Shown here piece by piece: positions 24,856-37,879 of a stretch of 64,000 nt of DNA. The stretch comes from Microcebus murinus (Eukaryota > Chordata > Mammalia > Primates > Cheirogaleidae). The notes below the pieces were generated by a model, which saw only the letters and a program-made list of their open reading frames with translations, ran no database searches and was not told where the DNA came from. Made by a program: the position numbers and the translations under genes. How positions within the stretch are numbered: the stretch's first letter is position 1; the number at the start of each line of letters is the position of its first letter. Location of the stretch: NCBI RefSeq assembly GCF_040939455.1, contig NC_134136.1, positions 72,162,501-72,226,500 of the forward strand, read 5' to 3'.

Positions 24856-26213
24856 GGAGCAACATGGCGGACGAATAACACGGCCAGACAGAGGGTCTCT
24901 GCAGAAAAGACCGATTCTAGCAGAAACTAGAGGAAAGAAGCAAGAAGACGAGCATACAGCGGACAAGGGCCGGAAGGAGGGGTACCTGAGACCCCGGGAG
25001 ACTCCACGAGAGGAGGCTGCGGAGGAGAACAGGAGGCTGAGACCACCGGAGCAGCCCGGAGACCAGCGGCAAGGGTAGGTGGATCTGCTGTTTCCCCTCC
25101 CCTGCATTCGGGACTGCTGGTGGGCTCCCAAGCGGGTGGAGAGACCTGCGGACACCAGCCCAGAGACTGCCGCCGCCTGCCAACGGTGAGCCTGTAGCAG
25201 ACGTGGCACCAGGTTCCCAACCTCCTCCGGGCACCTCCGTGTGCACGGAGAGCCGCGCGGCAGGAGCCATATTGCCTCCTCCTCCCCTCCGCCGACCCTA
25301 CCCGCGGCTGCCCAGAGAGACAATACAGCCACCAGCCGGAGGCACCTCCAGGGAACGGGACCTTCCCGTTTGGGACCCCGCCCGCCCTCCCAGGTGCTGC
25401 TGGCACCGTGTTCCCAGGAAAACGGTGCCGACTCAGAGGCTGAGAGACATAGACCCAGCTTGGGCTCCCTGTGGGTGAATTAGGACCGGAAACCCTCTCC
25501 CTGGTGGGAATACAGTTTGAACTCTGGGACCCAGAGGTCGGACCTGCAGACCAGATCCCCTGCACCGAGGGCTAGCATTGCCCGGGGCACAGAAGGATTA
25601 TACATGAACAGCCTACTGAGGTCTGTGTGCCTCCACGGGCGGATCGGCATCCTAGAGGGCAACCCTCCTCCCAGGAGGAGGCCGTGCGCCCAACCCAGGT
25701 GGCGTTCCTGTGCAGGGAACCTCCCCGCCGGCATCACAGTCCGGGGAGGCCTGGTGGCTTGTGGTCTGGCCTGCTGGCAGAGGCCCAGGAGTAGCTGTGG
25801 AGTTGGGGAGGGTGGAAAGAAGCGAGGCCTGCTGCAGACTGTGGGTCTCAGACAGCCCCACCCCCACACCCAGACTTTCTGGCTGAGCGGGACCATTCCA
25901 GCCCCGCCCTGACAGCAGAGAACAGAACGTTGACCCCTGCTAACGGCCTGTGGGCAGGCTTACCCAACCCAGCTCCGCCCAGAACGAGAGCTGATAACAG
26001 GACTCAAAATCAACACCATAGCCTGTTCCTCCAAGCAAACGCCACCTACTGACAGGGACGGCATCTTGCACAGCCTTTCCACGGCACCCACTGACTCAAT
26101 ATACAGGGAGTGATCCAATTTCACCCACAGGCACCACCTAACGCCTCAGAAACTAAACAAGGTGTGTGAATACCCAAACAATAACCTAAGGAAAGAAACA
26201 ACAACTGATCGAC
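24856..26213 (+). promoter_or_regulatory. Inner L1 5' UTR
   Basis: GC- and CpG-rich, about 1.36 kb, beginning with a YY1-like CAACATGGCGG. It lacks the tandem array of the outer L1 but shares the block 'gcagcccggagaccagcggc' and the last 80 bp. It contains a good donor AAGG/GTAGGT (25075) and acceptor CCCACAG/G (26130), the boundaries of the block missing from the 5954 copy. Long open frames exist on the minus strand (24927-25565) and in other frames, probably because GC-rich DNA has few stops. Confidence 0.8.
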
Positions 26214-27223
26214 ATGGGAAGAAATCAGCGAAAGAACTCAGGAAATATGAAGAACCAAACGGAAAACACACCCCCAAGGAGGAGCACCAGCCCCCTAGAA
26301 ACGGACACCGACCAAAATCAGGCAACCAATATGACAGAAAAGGAATTTCGTATGTGGATCATAAGAACACTCACGCAGCTGCAACAACAACTCAATAACC
26401 AACACCAAGAAAACACAAAAAACCTCCAAGAAATGGAACAAAGGTTCAACAAAGAGATTGACACAGTGAAGAAAAGTTTAACGGAAGTCCTGGAGATGAA
26501 GAATCAACTCAGAGAACTACAAAATACTGTGGAAAGTCTCAAGAACAGGGTAGATCAAGCAGAAGAAAGAATCTCAGAGCTTGAAGATAACACCTTCCAA
26601 TTAAATAAATCAGTCACAGAAATACAGCAGAGAAACAAGAGAAAAGACCAAAGTCTACAAGAGCTGTGGGATTATGTGAAAAAACCTAACGTGAGGGTCA
26701 TAGGTTTAGCCGAAGGGGAGGAAGACAACACTCAGGGCTGGACAAGCTTTTTGAAGATATAATAGAGGAAAATTTCCCAGGCCTTGCTCAAAATCTTGAT
26801 ATACAAGTTCAAGAAGCCCAGAGGACCCCTGGGAGATTCAATGCAAACAGGAAGACGTCACGTCATGCAGTCATCAGACTGACCAAAGTATCAACTAAAG
26901 AGGCCCTTCTAAGAGCTGTAAGACAAAAGAAGCAAGTGACATACAAGGGAAAGCCAATTAGCCAATTCGAATAACATCAGACTTCTCTAATGAGACTTTA
27001 CAAGCAAGGAGAGACTGGGGCCCCATTCTCACTCTTTTGAAACAAAACAATGCCAGGCCTAGAATATTATTCCCTGCAAAAAAAGCTTCATATATGAGGA
27101 GAAATAAAAACATTCGCAGACAAGCAAAGGCTCAGAGAATTCACCAAGACAAGACCAGCCCTACAAGAAGTACTTAAAAAAGCGTTATGCACGGAACATC
27201 ATAATAATAATCCACGGATATAA
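26214..27223 (+). pseudogene. Inner L1 ORF1, frameshifted
   Basis: The ATG at 26214 opens 182 readable codons: a charged N-terminus with GRNQRKNSGNMKN, a coiled coil about residues 50-130 ending 'NRVDQAEERISELEDNTF', and the start of the RNA-recognition domain ('DYVKKPNVRVIGLAEGEED'). One base is missing near 26734 compared with the outer copy. The frame resumes as 'KLFEDIIEENFPGLAQ'. An 8-bp tandem duplication, 'agccaatt' (26952-26967), shifts it again, so the C-terminal domain (to 27223) is out of frame. ORF1 is normally about 330-340 residues here. This copy is inactive. Confidence 0.9.
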
Positions 27224-27264
27224 AAACAACCAAAACCCAAAGATATTAAAGGCCAGATATTACA

Positions 27265-30200
27265 ATGGCTCAAGACAGAAATCATAGCAACAATATCCAA
27301 CCCAACAGAATGATCAGTAATCTACCTTACCTATCAGTTCTCTCAATAAATGTGAATGGCTTAAACTCTCCACTCAAGAGACATAGGCTGGCTGAATGGA
27401 TAAGAAAATACAGGCCAAGTATATGCTGTCTTCAGGAAACACATTTAACCTGCAAGGATGCATATAGACTAAAAATAAAAGGGTGGAGATCAATATTCCA
27501 AGCAAATAGAAGCCAAAAGAAGGCTGGTGTGGCAGTTCTAATCTCAGATGATTTAGTTTTAAAACCAACAAAAGTAGTAAAAGACAAAGAGGGTCATTAT
27601 ATAATGGTGAAGGGCACAGTCCAACAAGAAGAGATAACAATTTTAAATATATATGCACCCAAATCAGGTGCACCCAGATTCATAAAGCAAACCTTACTGG
27701 AGCTAAGCAAATGGATTAATAGCAACTCCATAATCGCCGGGGATTTCAACACCCCACTGACGGCACGAGACAGATCCTCCAAACAGAAAATTAATAAAGA
27801 AATAATGGACTTAAACAAAACTCTAGAACAATTGGGTCTGACAGACATCTACAGAACATTCTACCCAAAATCCACTGAATATACGTTCTTCTCATCAGCT
27901 CACGGGACATTCTCTAAGATTGACCATATCCTAGGACACAAAGAAAATCTCAAGAAATTTAAAAAAATAGAAATCATACCATGTACCTTCTCAGATCACA
28001 GTGGAATAAAACTAGAAATCAACCCTAACAGAAACTCACATTTCTACACAAAAACGTGGAAATTAAACAACCTCCTACTAAATGATTACTTCGTAAATGA
28101 AGAAATCAAGACAGAAATAAAAAACTTCTATGAAGAAAACGACAATGGAGAGACAAGTTATCAATTCCTCTGGGACACAGCTAAAGCAGTTCTGAGAGGA
28201 AAGTTTATCTCCATAATTGCCTATAACCAAAAGGCAAGAAGATCACAAATAGACAATCTAATGAAACGACTCAAAGAGCTGTAAAAAGAAGAACAGACCA
28301 ACCCCAAACCCAGCAGAAGAAGTGAAATCAACAAGATCAAATCAGAACTAAACGAAATTGAAAACAGGAAAGCTATTCAGGAGATTAATAAAACAAAAAG
28401 TTGGTTCTTTGAAAAAATAAACAAGATTGACACGCCGTTGGCTAAGCTAACGAAAAGCAGAAAAGAGAAATCTCTAATAAGCTCCATCAGGAATAAAAAA
28501 AGAGATATCACAACTGATCCCAAAGAGATACAAGATACAATTTATAAATACTACAAAAATCTTTATGCACACAAACTGGAAAATGTGGAGGAAATGGACA
28601 AATTTCTAGAAACACACAGCCTCCCTAGGCTCAACCAGGAAGAAATAGATTCCCTGAACAGACCAATCTCAACAGCTGAAATAGAAACAGCAATTAAAAA
28701 TCTCCCTAAAAAGAAAAGTCCCGGTCCAGATGGCTTCACATCTGAATTTTACCATAATTACAAAGAAGAACTAGTACCTATCTTGCAGAAACTATTCCAC
28801 AACATCGAGAAGAACGGAAACCTCCCCGACACCTTTTATGAAGCGAATATTACTCTGATACCAAAACCAGGAAAGGATGCAACAAAAAAAGAAAACTACA
28901 GACCAATATCCCTAATGAATATAGATGCAAAGATTTTCAACAAAATCTTAGCTAACCGAATACAGACACTTATCAAAAAAATAATCCACCACGACCAAGT
29001 GGGCTTCATCCCAGGGATGCAGGGATGGTTCAACATACGTAAATCTATAAATGCAATTCACCACATAAACAGAAGCAAAAACAAAGACCACATGATCCTT
29101 TCAATAGATGCAGAAAAAGCTTTTGACAAAATTCAACACCCTTTCATGATACGAACACTTAAGAAAATAGGCATAGAAGGGACATACCTAAAAATGATAC
29201 AAGCCATATATGACAGACCCATAGCCAACATCATACTGAATGGGGAAAGATTGAAATCATTCCCACTTAGAACTGGAACCAGACAAGGCTGCCCACTATC
29301 TCCACTTCTGTTCAACATAGTGCTGGAAGTCTTGGCTACAGCAATCAGACAAGAAAATGGAATCAAAGGTATCCAAATAGGGGCAGAAGAGATCAAACTT
29401 TCACTGTTTGCTGATGATATGATATTGTATCTAGAAAACCCCAAGGATTCAACCAAGAAACTCCTGGAACTGATCAATGAATTTAGTAAAGTCTCAGGAT
29501 ACAAAATTAATACACAGAAATCAGAGGCATTCATATACGCCAACAACAATCTAATTGAGAACCAAATCAAAGACTCAATTCCCTTCACAATAGCAACAAA
29601 GAAATTAAAGTACCTAGGAATATATTTAACCAAAGAGGTAAAAGACCTCTACAGGGAGAACTATGAAACACTGAGGAAGGAAATAGCAGAGGATGTAAAC
29701 AGATGGAAATCCATACCATGCTCGTGGATCGACAGACTCAATATCATCAAAATGTCTATACTACCCAAACTGATCTACAGATTCAATGCAATACCTATTA
29801 AAATCCCATCAGCATTCTTCACAGATATAGAAAAAATAATTTTACGCTTCGTATGGAACCAAAGAAGACCCCGAATATCAATAGCAATTCTAGGCAACAA
29901 AAACAAAATGGGAGGCATTTATATGCAAGATATCAAACTATACTACAAAGCTGTAGTAATTAAAACAATATGGTATTGGCACAAAAACAGGAATATTGAC
30001 CAGTGGAAGAGATGTGAGAATCCTGATATAAGACCATCCTCATATAGCCATCTCATCTTTGACAAAGCAGACAAAAACATACGCTGGGGAAAAGAATCTC
30101 TCTTCAATAAATGGTGCTGGGAAAACTGGATAGCCACCTGTAGAAGGCTAAAACAGGACCCACACCTTTCACCTCTCACAAAAACCAACTCACGCTGGAT

Positions 30201-31140
30201 AACAGACTTAAACCTAAGATATGAAACTATTAGAACTCTAGAGGAAAAAGTTGGAAACACTCTCCTAGACATCGGCCTGGGCAAAGAGTTTATGAAGAAG
30301 TCCCCAAAGGCAATCACAGCAGCAACAAAAATAAATAAATGGGACATGATCAAACTACAAAGCTTCTGCACAGCCAAAGAAATAGTCATGAAAGTAAACA
30401 GACAACCTACAGAATGGGAGAAAATTTTTGCATCCTATGCATCCGATAAGGGACTGATAACTAGAATATACTTAGAACTCACGAAAATTAGGAAGAAAAA
30501 ATCAAATAACCCCATTAAAAAGTGGGCAAAGGACTTGAACAGAAATTTTTCTAAAGAAGACAGAAGAATGACCAACAAACATATGAAGAAATGCTCAACA
30601 TCTCTAATCATCAGGGAAATGCAAATCAAAACCACAATGAGATATCACTTAACCCCAGTGAGAATGGCCTTTATCAAAAAATCTCCAAACAATAAATGCT
30701 GGCGTGGTTGCGGAGAGAGAGGAACACTCCTACACTGCTGGTGGGACTGCAAACTAGTTCAACCTCTGTGGAAAGCAATATGGAGATACCTTAAAGCGAT
30801 CCAAGTGAATCTACCATTTGATCCAGCAATCCCATTGCTGGGCATCTACCCAAATGATCCAGTGACACTCTACAAAAAAGACACCTGCACTCGAATGTTT
30901 ATAGCAGCACAATTCATAATTGCAAGGCTGTGGAAACAGCCCAAGTGCCCATCAATCAAAGAATGGATTAGTAAAATGTGGTATATGTACACCATGGAGT
31001 ACTATTCAGGTCTAAGAAACAATGGTGATATAGCACACCTTATATTTTCCTGGTTAGAGCTGGAACCCATACTACTAAGTGAATTATCCCAAGAATGGAA
31101 AAACAAGCACCAGATATGTTCTCCAGCAAACTGGTATTAA
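27265..31140 (+). pseudogene. Inner L1 ORF2, open except one nonsense codon
   Basis: One frame from ATG (27265) to TAA (31138-31140), 1,292 codons, is interrupted only by TAA at 28282-28284 (codon 340), where the 5954 copy has GAA. Endonuclease motifs present: [26 protein letters not shown] (catalytic Asn, Glu, Asp, His kept). RT motifs: [38 protein letters not shown] at codons 715-718. The C-terminal zinc-knuckle-like CX3CX7HX4C starts at codon 1145. The stop falls between endonuclease and RT, so a translated product would carry the endonuclease alone. Confidence 0.93.
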
Positions 31141-31379
31141 CTGAGTAGCACCTAAGTAGACACATAGGTGCTACAGTAATAGGGTATTGGGCAGGTGGGA
31201 GGGGGAGGGGGCGGGTATATACATACATAGTGAGTGAGATGTGCACCATCTGGGGGATGGTCATGATGGAGACTCAGACTTTTGGGGGGAGGGGGGGAAT
31301 AGGCATTTATTGAATCCTTAAAATCTGTACCCCCATAATATGCCAAAATAAAAAAAAAAGAGGAATAAAAAAAAAAAAA
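31141..31379 (+). other. Inner L1 3' UTR and A-tail
   Basis: About 210 bp with a G-rich tract (31189-31215, five runs of three or more G) that could form a quadruplex, then 'tctgtacccccataatatgc', AATAAA and an A-rich tail with one interruption. It ends at the right target duplication. Confidence 0.9.
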
Positions 31380-31394
31380 AAGAAAATACAGGCA
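31380..31394. repeat. Right target-site duplication of the inner L1
   Basis: An exact copy of 24841-24855. Its first bases merge with the A-tail. Confidence 0.9.
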
Positions 31395-34300
31395 AAGTAT
31401 ATCCTGTCTTCAGGAAGCACATCTAACCAGCAAGGATGCATATAGACTAAAAGTAAAAGGGTGGAGATCAGCATTTCACGCAAGTGGAGGCCAAAAGAAG
31501 GCTGGCATGGCAGTTCTAATTTCATACGATTTAGTTTTTAAACCAACAAAAGTAGTGAAAAAAAGGGGATCATTATATAATAGTGAAGGGCACAGTTCAT
31601 CAAGAAGAGATAACAATTTTAAATATATATGCACCCAACTTAGGTGCACACAGATTCATAAAGGAAACCTTACTGGAGCTAAACAAATGGATTAATAGCA
31701 ACTCCATAATCACCAGAGATTTCAACACCCCACTGACAGCACGAGACAGATACTCCATCAGAAAATTAATAAAGAAATTATGGACTTAAAGAAAATTATA
31801 GAACAATTAGGACTGACTGACATTTACAGAACATTCTACCCAAAATCCACTGAATATACGTTCTTCTCATCAGCTCAGGGGACATTCTCTAAGATTGACC
31901 ATATCCTAGGACACAAAGTAAACCTCAAGAAATTTAAAAAAACAGAAATCATACCATGTATCTTCTCAGATCACAGAGGAATGAAAGTAGAAATCAACCC
32001 TAACAGAAACTCACATTTCTACACAAAAACGTGGAAATTAAACAACCTCCTACTAAATGATTACTTTGTAAATGAAATAATCAAGATGGAAATAAAAAAA
32101 TTCTATGAAGAAAATGACAATGGAGAGACAAGTTATCAATTCCTCTGAGACACAGCTAAAGCACTTCTGAGAAGAAAGTTTATCTCCATAAACGCCTATA
32201 AAGAAAAGTCAAAAAGATCACAAATAGACAATCTAATGAAACGACTCAAAGAGCTGCACAAAGAAGAACAGACCAACCCCAAACCCAGCAGAGGATTGAA
32301 ATCAACAAGATCAAATCAAACTAAATGAAATTGAAAACAGGGAAGCTATTCAGGAGATTAATAAAACAAAAAGTTTGGTTCTTTGAAAAAATAAACAAAA
32401 TTGACACGCCACTGGCTTAGGTAACAAAAAGCAGAAAAGAGAAATCTCTAATAAGCTCCATCAGGAATAAAAAAAGGAGATATCACAACTGATCCCAAAG
32501 AGATAAAAGATACAATTAATGAGTACTACAAAATCTTTATGCACACACTGGAAAATGTGGAGGAAATGGACAAATTTCTAGAAACACACAGCCTCCCTAG
32601 GCTCAACCAGGAAGAAATAGATTCCCTGAACAGACCAATCTCAACAGCTGAAATAGAAACAGCAATTAAAAATCTCCCTAAAAAGAAAAGTCCCGGTCCA
32701 GATGACTTCACATCCGAATTCTACCACACTTACAAAGAAGAACTAGTACCTATCTTGCAGAAACTATTCCACAACATCGAGAAGAACGGAAACCTCCCCG
32801 ACACCTTTTATGAAGCGAATATTACTCTGGTACCAAAACCAGGAAAGGATGCAACAAAAAAAGAAAACTACAGACCAATATTCCTAAGGAACATAGATGC
32901 AAAAATTTTCAACAAAATCTTGGCTAACCGAATCCAGACTCTTACAAAAAAATAATCCATCACGACCAAGTGGGCTTCATCCCAGGGATGCAGGGATGGT
33001 TCAACATACGTAAATCTATAAATAAAATACACCACATAAACAGAACAAAAACAAAGACCACATTATTCTCTCATTAGATGCAGAAAAGGCTTTTGACAAA
33101 ATTCAACACCCTTTCACCATACAAACACTTAAGAAAATAGGCATAGAAGGGACATACCTAAAAATGATACAAGCCATATATGACAGACCAATAGCCAACA
33201 TCATGCTGAATGGGGAAAGACTGAATTCATTCCCACTTAGAACTGGAACCAGACAAGGCTGCCCACTATGACAACTTTGATTAAACATAGTGCTGGAAGT
33301 CCTGGCTACAGCAATCATACAGGAAAGTGGAATTAAAGGTATCCATATAGGGGCAGAAGAGATCAAACTTTCACTGTTTGCTGATGATATGATATTATAT
33401 TTAGAAAACCTCAAAGATTCAACCAGGAAACTCCTGGAACTGATCAATGAATTTAGTAAAGTCTTAGGATACAAAATCATTACAAAGAAATCAGAAGCAT
33501 TCATATCCACCAACAACAATCAAATTGAGAACCAAATTAAAGACTCGATACCCTTCACAATAGCAACAAAGAAATTAAATTACCTAGGAGTATACTTAAC
33601 CAAGGAGGTAAAAGACCTCTATAGAGAGAACTATGAAACACTGAGGAAGGAAATAGCAGAGGATGTAAACAGATGGAAATCCATTCCATGCTCATGGATC
33701 GGCAGACTCAACATCATTAAAATGTCTATACTACCCAAACTGAGCTACAGATTCAATGCAATACCTATTAAAATCTCATCATCATTCTTCACAGATATAC
33801 AAAAAATAATTTTACGCTTGTATGAAACCAAAAAAGACCCTGAATATCAAGAGCAATTCTAGGCAACCAAAACAAAATGGGAGGTATTAATATACCAGAT
33901 ATCAAACTATACTACAAAGCTGTAGTAATTAAAACAGTCTGGTATTGACAAAAACATAGGAATATTGACCAGTGGAACAGTTGTGAGAATCCTGATATAA
34001 AACCATCCTCATATAGCCATCTCATCTTTGACAAAGCAGACAAAAACATACGCTGGGGAAAAGAATCCCTTTTCAATAAATGGTGCTGGGAAAACTGGAT
34101 AGCCACTTGTAGAAGGCTAAAGCAGGACCCACACCTTTCACCTCTCACAAAAACCAACTCACGCTGGATAACAGACTTAAACCTAAGGTATGAAACTATT
34201 AGAACTCTAGAGGAAAAAGTTGGAAACACTCTCGTAGACATCGGCCTTGGCAAAGAGTTTATGAAGAAGTCCCCAAAGGCAATCACAGCAGCAACAAAAA

Positions 34301-35122
34301 TAAATAAATGGGACATGATGAAACTACAAAGCTTCTGCACAGCCAAAGAAATAGTCATGAAAGTAAACAGACAACCTACAGAATGGGAGTAAATTTTTGC
34401 ATCCTATGCATCCGATAAGGGACTGATAACTAGAATATACTTAGAACTCACGAAAATCAGGAAAAAAAATCAAATAACCCTATTAAAAAGTGAGCAAAGG
34501 ACTTGAACAGAAACTTTTCTAAAGAAGACAGTAGAATGGCCAACAAACATATGAAAAAATGCTCATCATCTCTAATCATCAGGGAAATGCAAATCAAACT
34601 ACAATGAGATATCTCTTAACTCCAGTGAGAATGGCCTTTATCAAAATGTCTCCAAATAACAAATGCTGGCGTCGATGTGGAAACAGGGGAACACTCCTAC
34701 ACTGCTGGTGGGACTGCAAACTGTTTCAACTTCTGTGGAAAGCAATATGGAGATACCTTAAAGCGATACAAGTGAATCTATCATTTGATCCAGCAATCCC
34801 ATTGCTGGGCATCTACCCAAATGATCCAATGACACTCTACAAAAATGACACCGGCACTTGAATGTTTATAGCAGCACAATTCATAATTGATAGGCTTTGG
34901 AAACAGCCCAAGTGCCCATCAATCCAAGAATGGATTAATAAAATGTGGTATATGTATACCATGGAGTACTATTCAGCTCTAAGAAACAATGGTGATATAG
35001 CGCATCTTATATTTTCCTGGTTAGAGCTGGAACCCATACTACTAAGTGAAGTATCCCAAGAATGGAAAAACAAGCACCAAATAAACTCACCAAATAAACT
35101 CAAACTGGTATTAACTGAGTAG
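31394..35122 (+). pseudogene. Outer L1 ORF2, main part, multiply broken
   Basis: Readable pieces: 31583-31789 and 31780-32148 (endonuclease end; the DHRG equivalent of SDHSG keeps His), 32539-32955 (RT start), 33290-33862 (RT with FADD about 33376), then the C-terminal region in pieces 33912-34358 and 34559-35122 (Cys-rich CWRRC...HCWWDC at about 34663). Frameshifts and stops separate all of them, for example TGA at about 32147 in place of Trp. The copy is clearly more decayed than the inner one, as expected if it is older. Confidence 0.9.
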
Positions 35123-35332
35123 CACCTAAGTGGACACATAGGTACTACAGTAATAGGGTATTGGGGATGGGAGAGGGGAGAGGGGGCGGGTATATACATA
35201 CATAATGAGTTATATGTGCACCATCTGAGGGATGGTCTTGCTGGATACTCAGACATGTGGGGGGAAGGAGGGAAAGGGCATTTATTGAAACCTTATAATC
35301 TGTACCCCCATAATATGCCGAAATAAAAAACA
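31394..35332 (+). mobile_element. Outer L1, 3' part (ORF2, 3' UTR, A-tail)
   Basis: ORF2 resumes exactly where it was cut ('aaagtatatcctgtcttcag') and runs to 'tattaactgagtag' at 35122, followed by a 3' UTR with a G-tract at 35158-35185 and the terminal 'tgtacccccataatatgccg' plus A-tail. Confidence 0.92.
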
Positions 35333-35339
35333 AAATGTT

Positions 35340-35502
35340 ACTTCATCAAATGGTTTTCATAATGTCAAAAATAACTGAAAGGAGGAAATAAAACTGTCAA
35401 AAATTCCAATTTGATACTTTCATCTACTTATAAATAAATCTTAAATAAACAGATATAAAATATACTAAATACAAGATCATAGTTTAAAAAAATATCTACA
35501 TT
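35340..35502. other. No feature recognised
   Basis: A/T-rich flank of the outer L1. The first bases are the right candidate target duplication (35333-35342). Confidence 0.4.
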
Positions 35503-35828
35503 CATGGAATTCACTTCTTAATGAAGAAAGACAATAAATATATGTCCCTTGGTGACAAGTGCTATAAAAACATGAAGCAGAATAAGGGGGTTTACAAAAA
35601 TGGTTAGTGGGTCCTAATTATACAGGGTGGCAAGAGAAGGTGATATTTGAAGAGTCTTAAAGTAGGTGCAGATTTGGGGCCAGAGCTGGGGGGAAAGTGA
35701 GGAAGCATTTCAGGCAGACTGAACAGCCAACACAAAGGTCCTAATGTAGGAGCATGTATGATGGGTTCTAGAAACAGCAGACAGCACCTGTGTCTGAGCT
35801 AGAATAATTCAAGATTAAGAATGGTAGG
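35503..35828 (-). mobile_element. L2 LINE, antisense, left part
   Basis: 'tcaggcagactgaacagcca' then 'acacaaaggtcctaatgtag' follow the antisense L2 pattern. It resumes at 36142 after an L1 tail. Confidence 0.6.
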
Positions 35829-36141
35829 AGATATATATGCAAAAGTGGGATAGCTGGATCAATTGTGGTGGTGGTTACATGAATATTCACATGTGATAAA
35901 ACTACACAAAACTAAATAGACACACACATACACATACCTGAATGTATGTAAAACTGGTGCAATCTGAATAAGATCACTAGATTTTATCAATGTTGATTTC
36001 CTGGTTATGATATTGTACTATAGTTATGTCAAATATTACCATTGGGGCAAACTGGGTTAAGGGTTTATAGGATCTGTCTGTATTTTTTCTTACAATTGCA
36101 TGCTAATCTACAATTGTCTCCAAATAAAAAAATAATAAAGA
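35829..36141 (+). mobile_element. Old L1 3' UTR, sense
   Basis: 'ggtggtggttacatgaatat', 'ttgatttcctggttatgata' and 'ctacaattgtctccaaataa' are old mammalian L1 3'-end phrases ending in an A-rich tail. It lies inside the L2 relic. Confidence 0.6.
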
Positions 36142-36620
36142 ATTGTAGGAGATAAAAGTTAGAGATTTGGAGTATACTTTTAAACTACAGTTTATGGCCT
36201 TCATGATATGTTGGCTGTAGATTATGAAAGAAATTCTCAAGGATATTCCAAAGGATTGGGGCCCTGATAAGTGGATGAATGTGGTGATTTCACTTATGAA
36301 GATCGGACACTGTGAGAAAAGTCCAGGTTTAGAACATGTTAAGTTTGAGATATTTATCACAGATCCAAGAAAAGAAGTCAGGCAGATATAGCTATCTGGA
36401 GTATTGAGAAAAGACTGGAGCTAGAGATGAAGTACAGAGGTCATTGGTAAACTTAACAAGACTGTCTTGGCAGAGTAGCGGAATGAATAGTCTGAGTAGA
36501 GTGTGTTCAAGAAGGAATGGAAGAAGGGTTCAACAAATATTAGAAATAGTGGAGAGAGGTTGAAGAAGGAATTTATTGTTTTATTTGTGTTTGATGAGTG
36601 TTAATACAACATACTTGTAT
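36142..36620 (-). mobile_element. L2-like LINE, antisense, right part
   Basis: 'gaacatgttaagtttgagat' (36335) and 'tctggagtattgagaaaaga' (36394) continue the L2-like antisense order interrupted at 35828. Confidence 0.5.
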
Positions 36621-36726
36621 TACGTTGGATGTCGTTCAATCAAGAAGGAAAATTGATGAATAATTTCTCTGCTTCTATTCTTTGGTAGTAATTCCATTTT
36701 CAGCCATGGTTATTCTGCTCTTTGAT

Positions 36727-36780
36727 TACACACACACACACACGCACACGCACACGCACACACACACGCACACACACACA
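36727..36780. repeat. (CA)n microsatellite
   Basis: CA dinucleotides with regular CG interruptions. Confidence 0.95.
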
Positions 36781-36928
36781 TTCTTTTTCCTTAATTTGTT
36801 CACTTATTTCTTCAATTTCCTTGTTCAACTCATTTTGATGTTTTATAATCTTAATTTTAGTATTAGATTTGCTGGATTCATGGTTCTAATAATTTTACAG
36901 TGAGAGGTGCTTGCCAGGAATGTTTCTA

Positions 36929-37355
<427 letters not shown>

Positions 37356-37489
37356 ACTGGATATTAGTGTTTTGCATATTCAGGAGATTTCTATTTGCAT
37401 AGTTTCCATGATCATGTTTATCTTTCTCATACACAGGCAGCTTTGTTCAGACTTTATTCCCTTTTTAATACATTTTCTTCACTCCTTTG

Positions 37490-37872
37490 TATGGCCTGAA
37501 TATTCGTGTCCCTACAAAATTCATATTTTAAATTCTACCTCCCAATGTGATAGTATTAAAAGGTGAGGCCTTTAGGAGGTAATTATGATTAGATTATGTC
37601 ATGAGAGTGGAGCTCATGGGAAAGGGATTAGTGCCCTTATAAAAGAGCCTCAAGGGAACTCTTTTGCTCCTTCTACCGTGTTTCCTCTCTCTCTTTCCAC
37701 CATGTAAGTCAGCAGTCTGCAACCCAAAAGAGATTTGTCACCAGAACCTTACCATGCTGGCATCCTGATTTAGACTTTCCAGCATCCAGAACTATGAGAA
37801 ATAAATATCTGCTGTTTATATGCCACCCAGTCTATGAAACTTTGTTACAGTATTCCAAATAGGCTAAGACAT
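37490..37872 (+). mobile_element. MLT1-type MaLR LTR, sense
   Basis: The order 'tatggcctgaatattcgtgt', 'tttaggaggtaattatgatt', 'gcccttataaaagagcctca', 'catccagaactatgagaaat' and 'ccacccagtctatgaaactt' is that of an MLT1 LTR. It is an ancient retrovirus-like (ERVL-MaLR) solo LTR with no coding sequence. Confidence 0.88.
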
Positions 37873-37879
37873 CTCTTTT

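Larger units (their letters stand above)
24856..31379 (+). mobile_element. Inner full-length L1
   Basis: It spans 6.5 kb from 'ggagcaacatggcggacgaa' to an A-tail ending at 31379, with 5' UTR, ORF1, ORF2 and 3' UTR all present and a perfect 15-bp target duplication. ORF1 has at least two frame-shifting changes. ORF2 has a single internal stop. It is the best-preserved transposable element of the window and must be younger than the outer L1 it interrupts. Confidence 0.95.
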
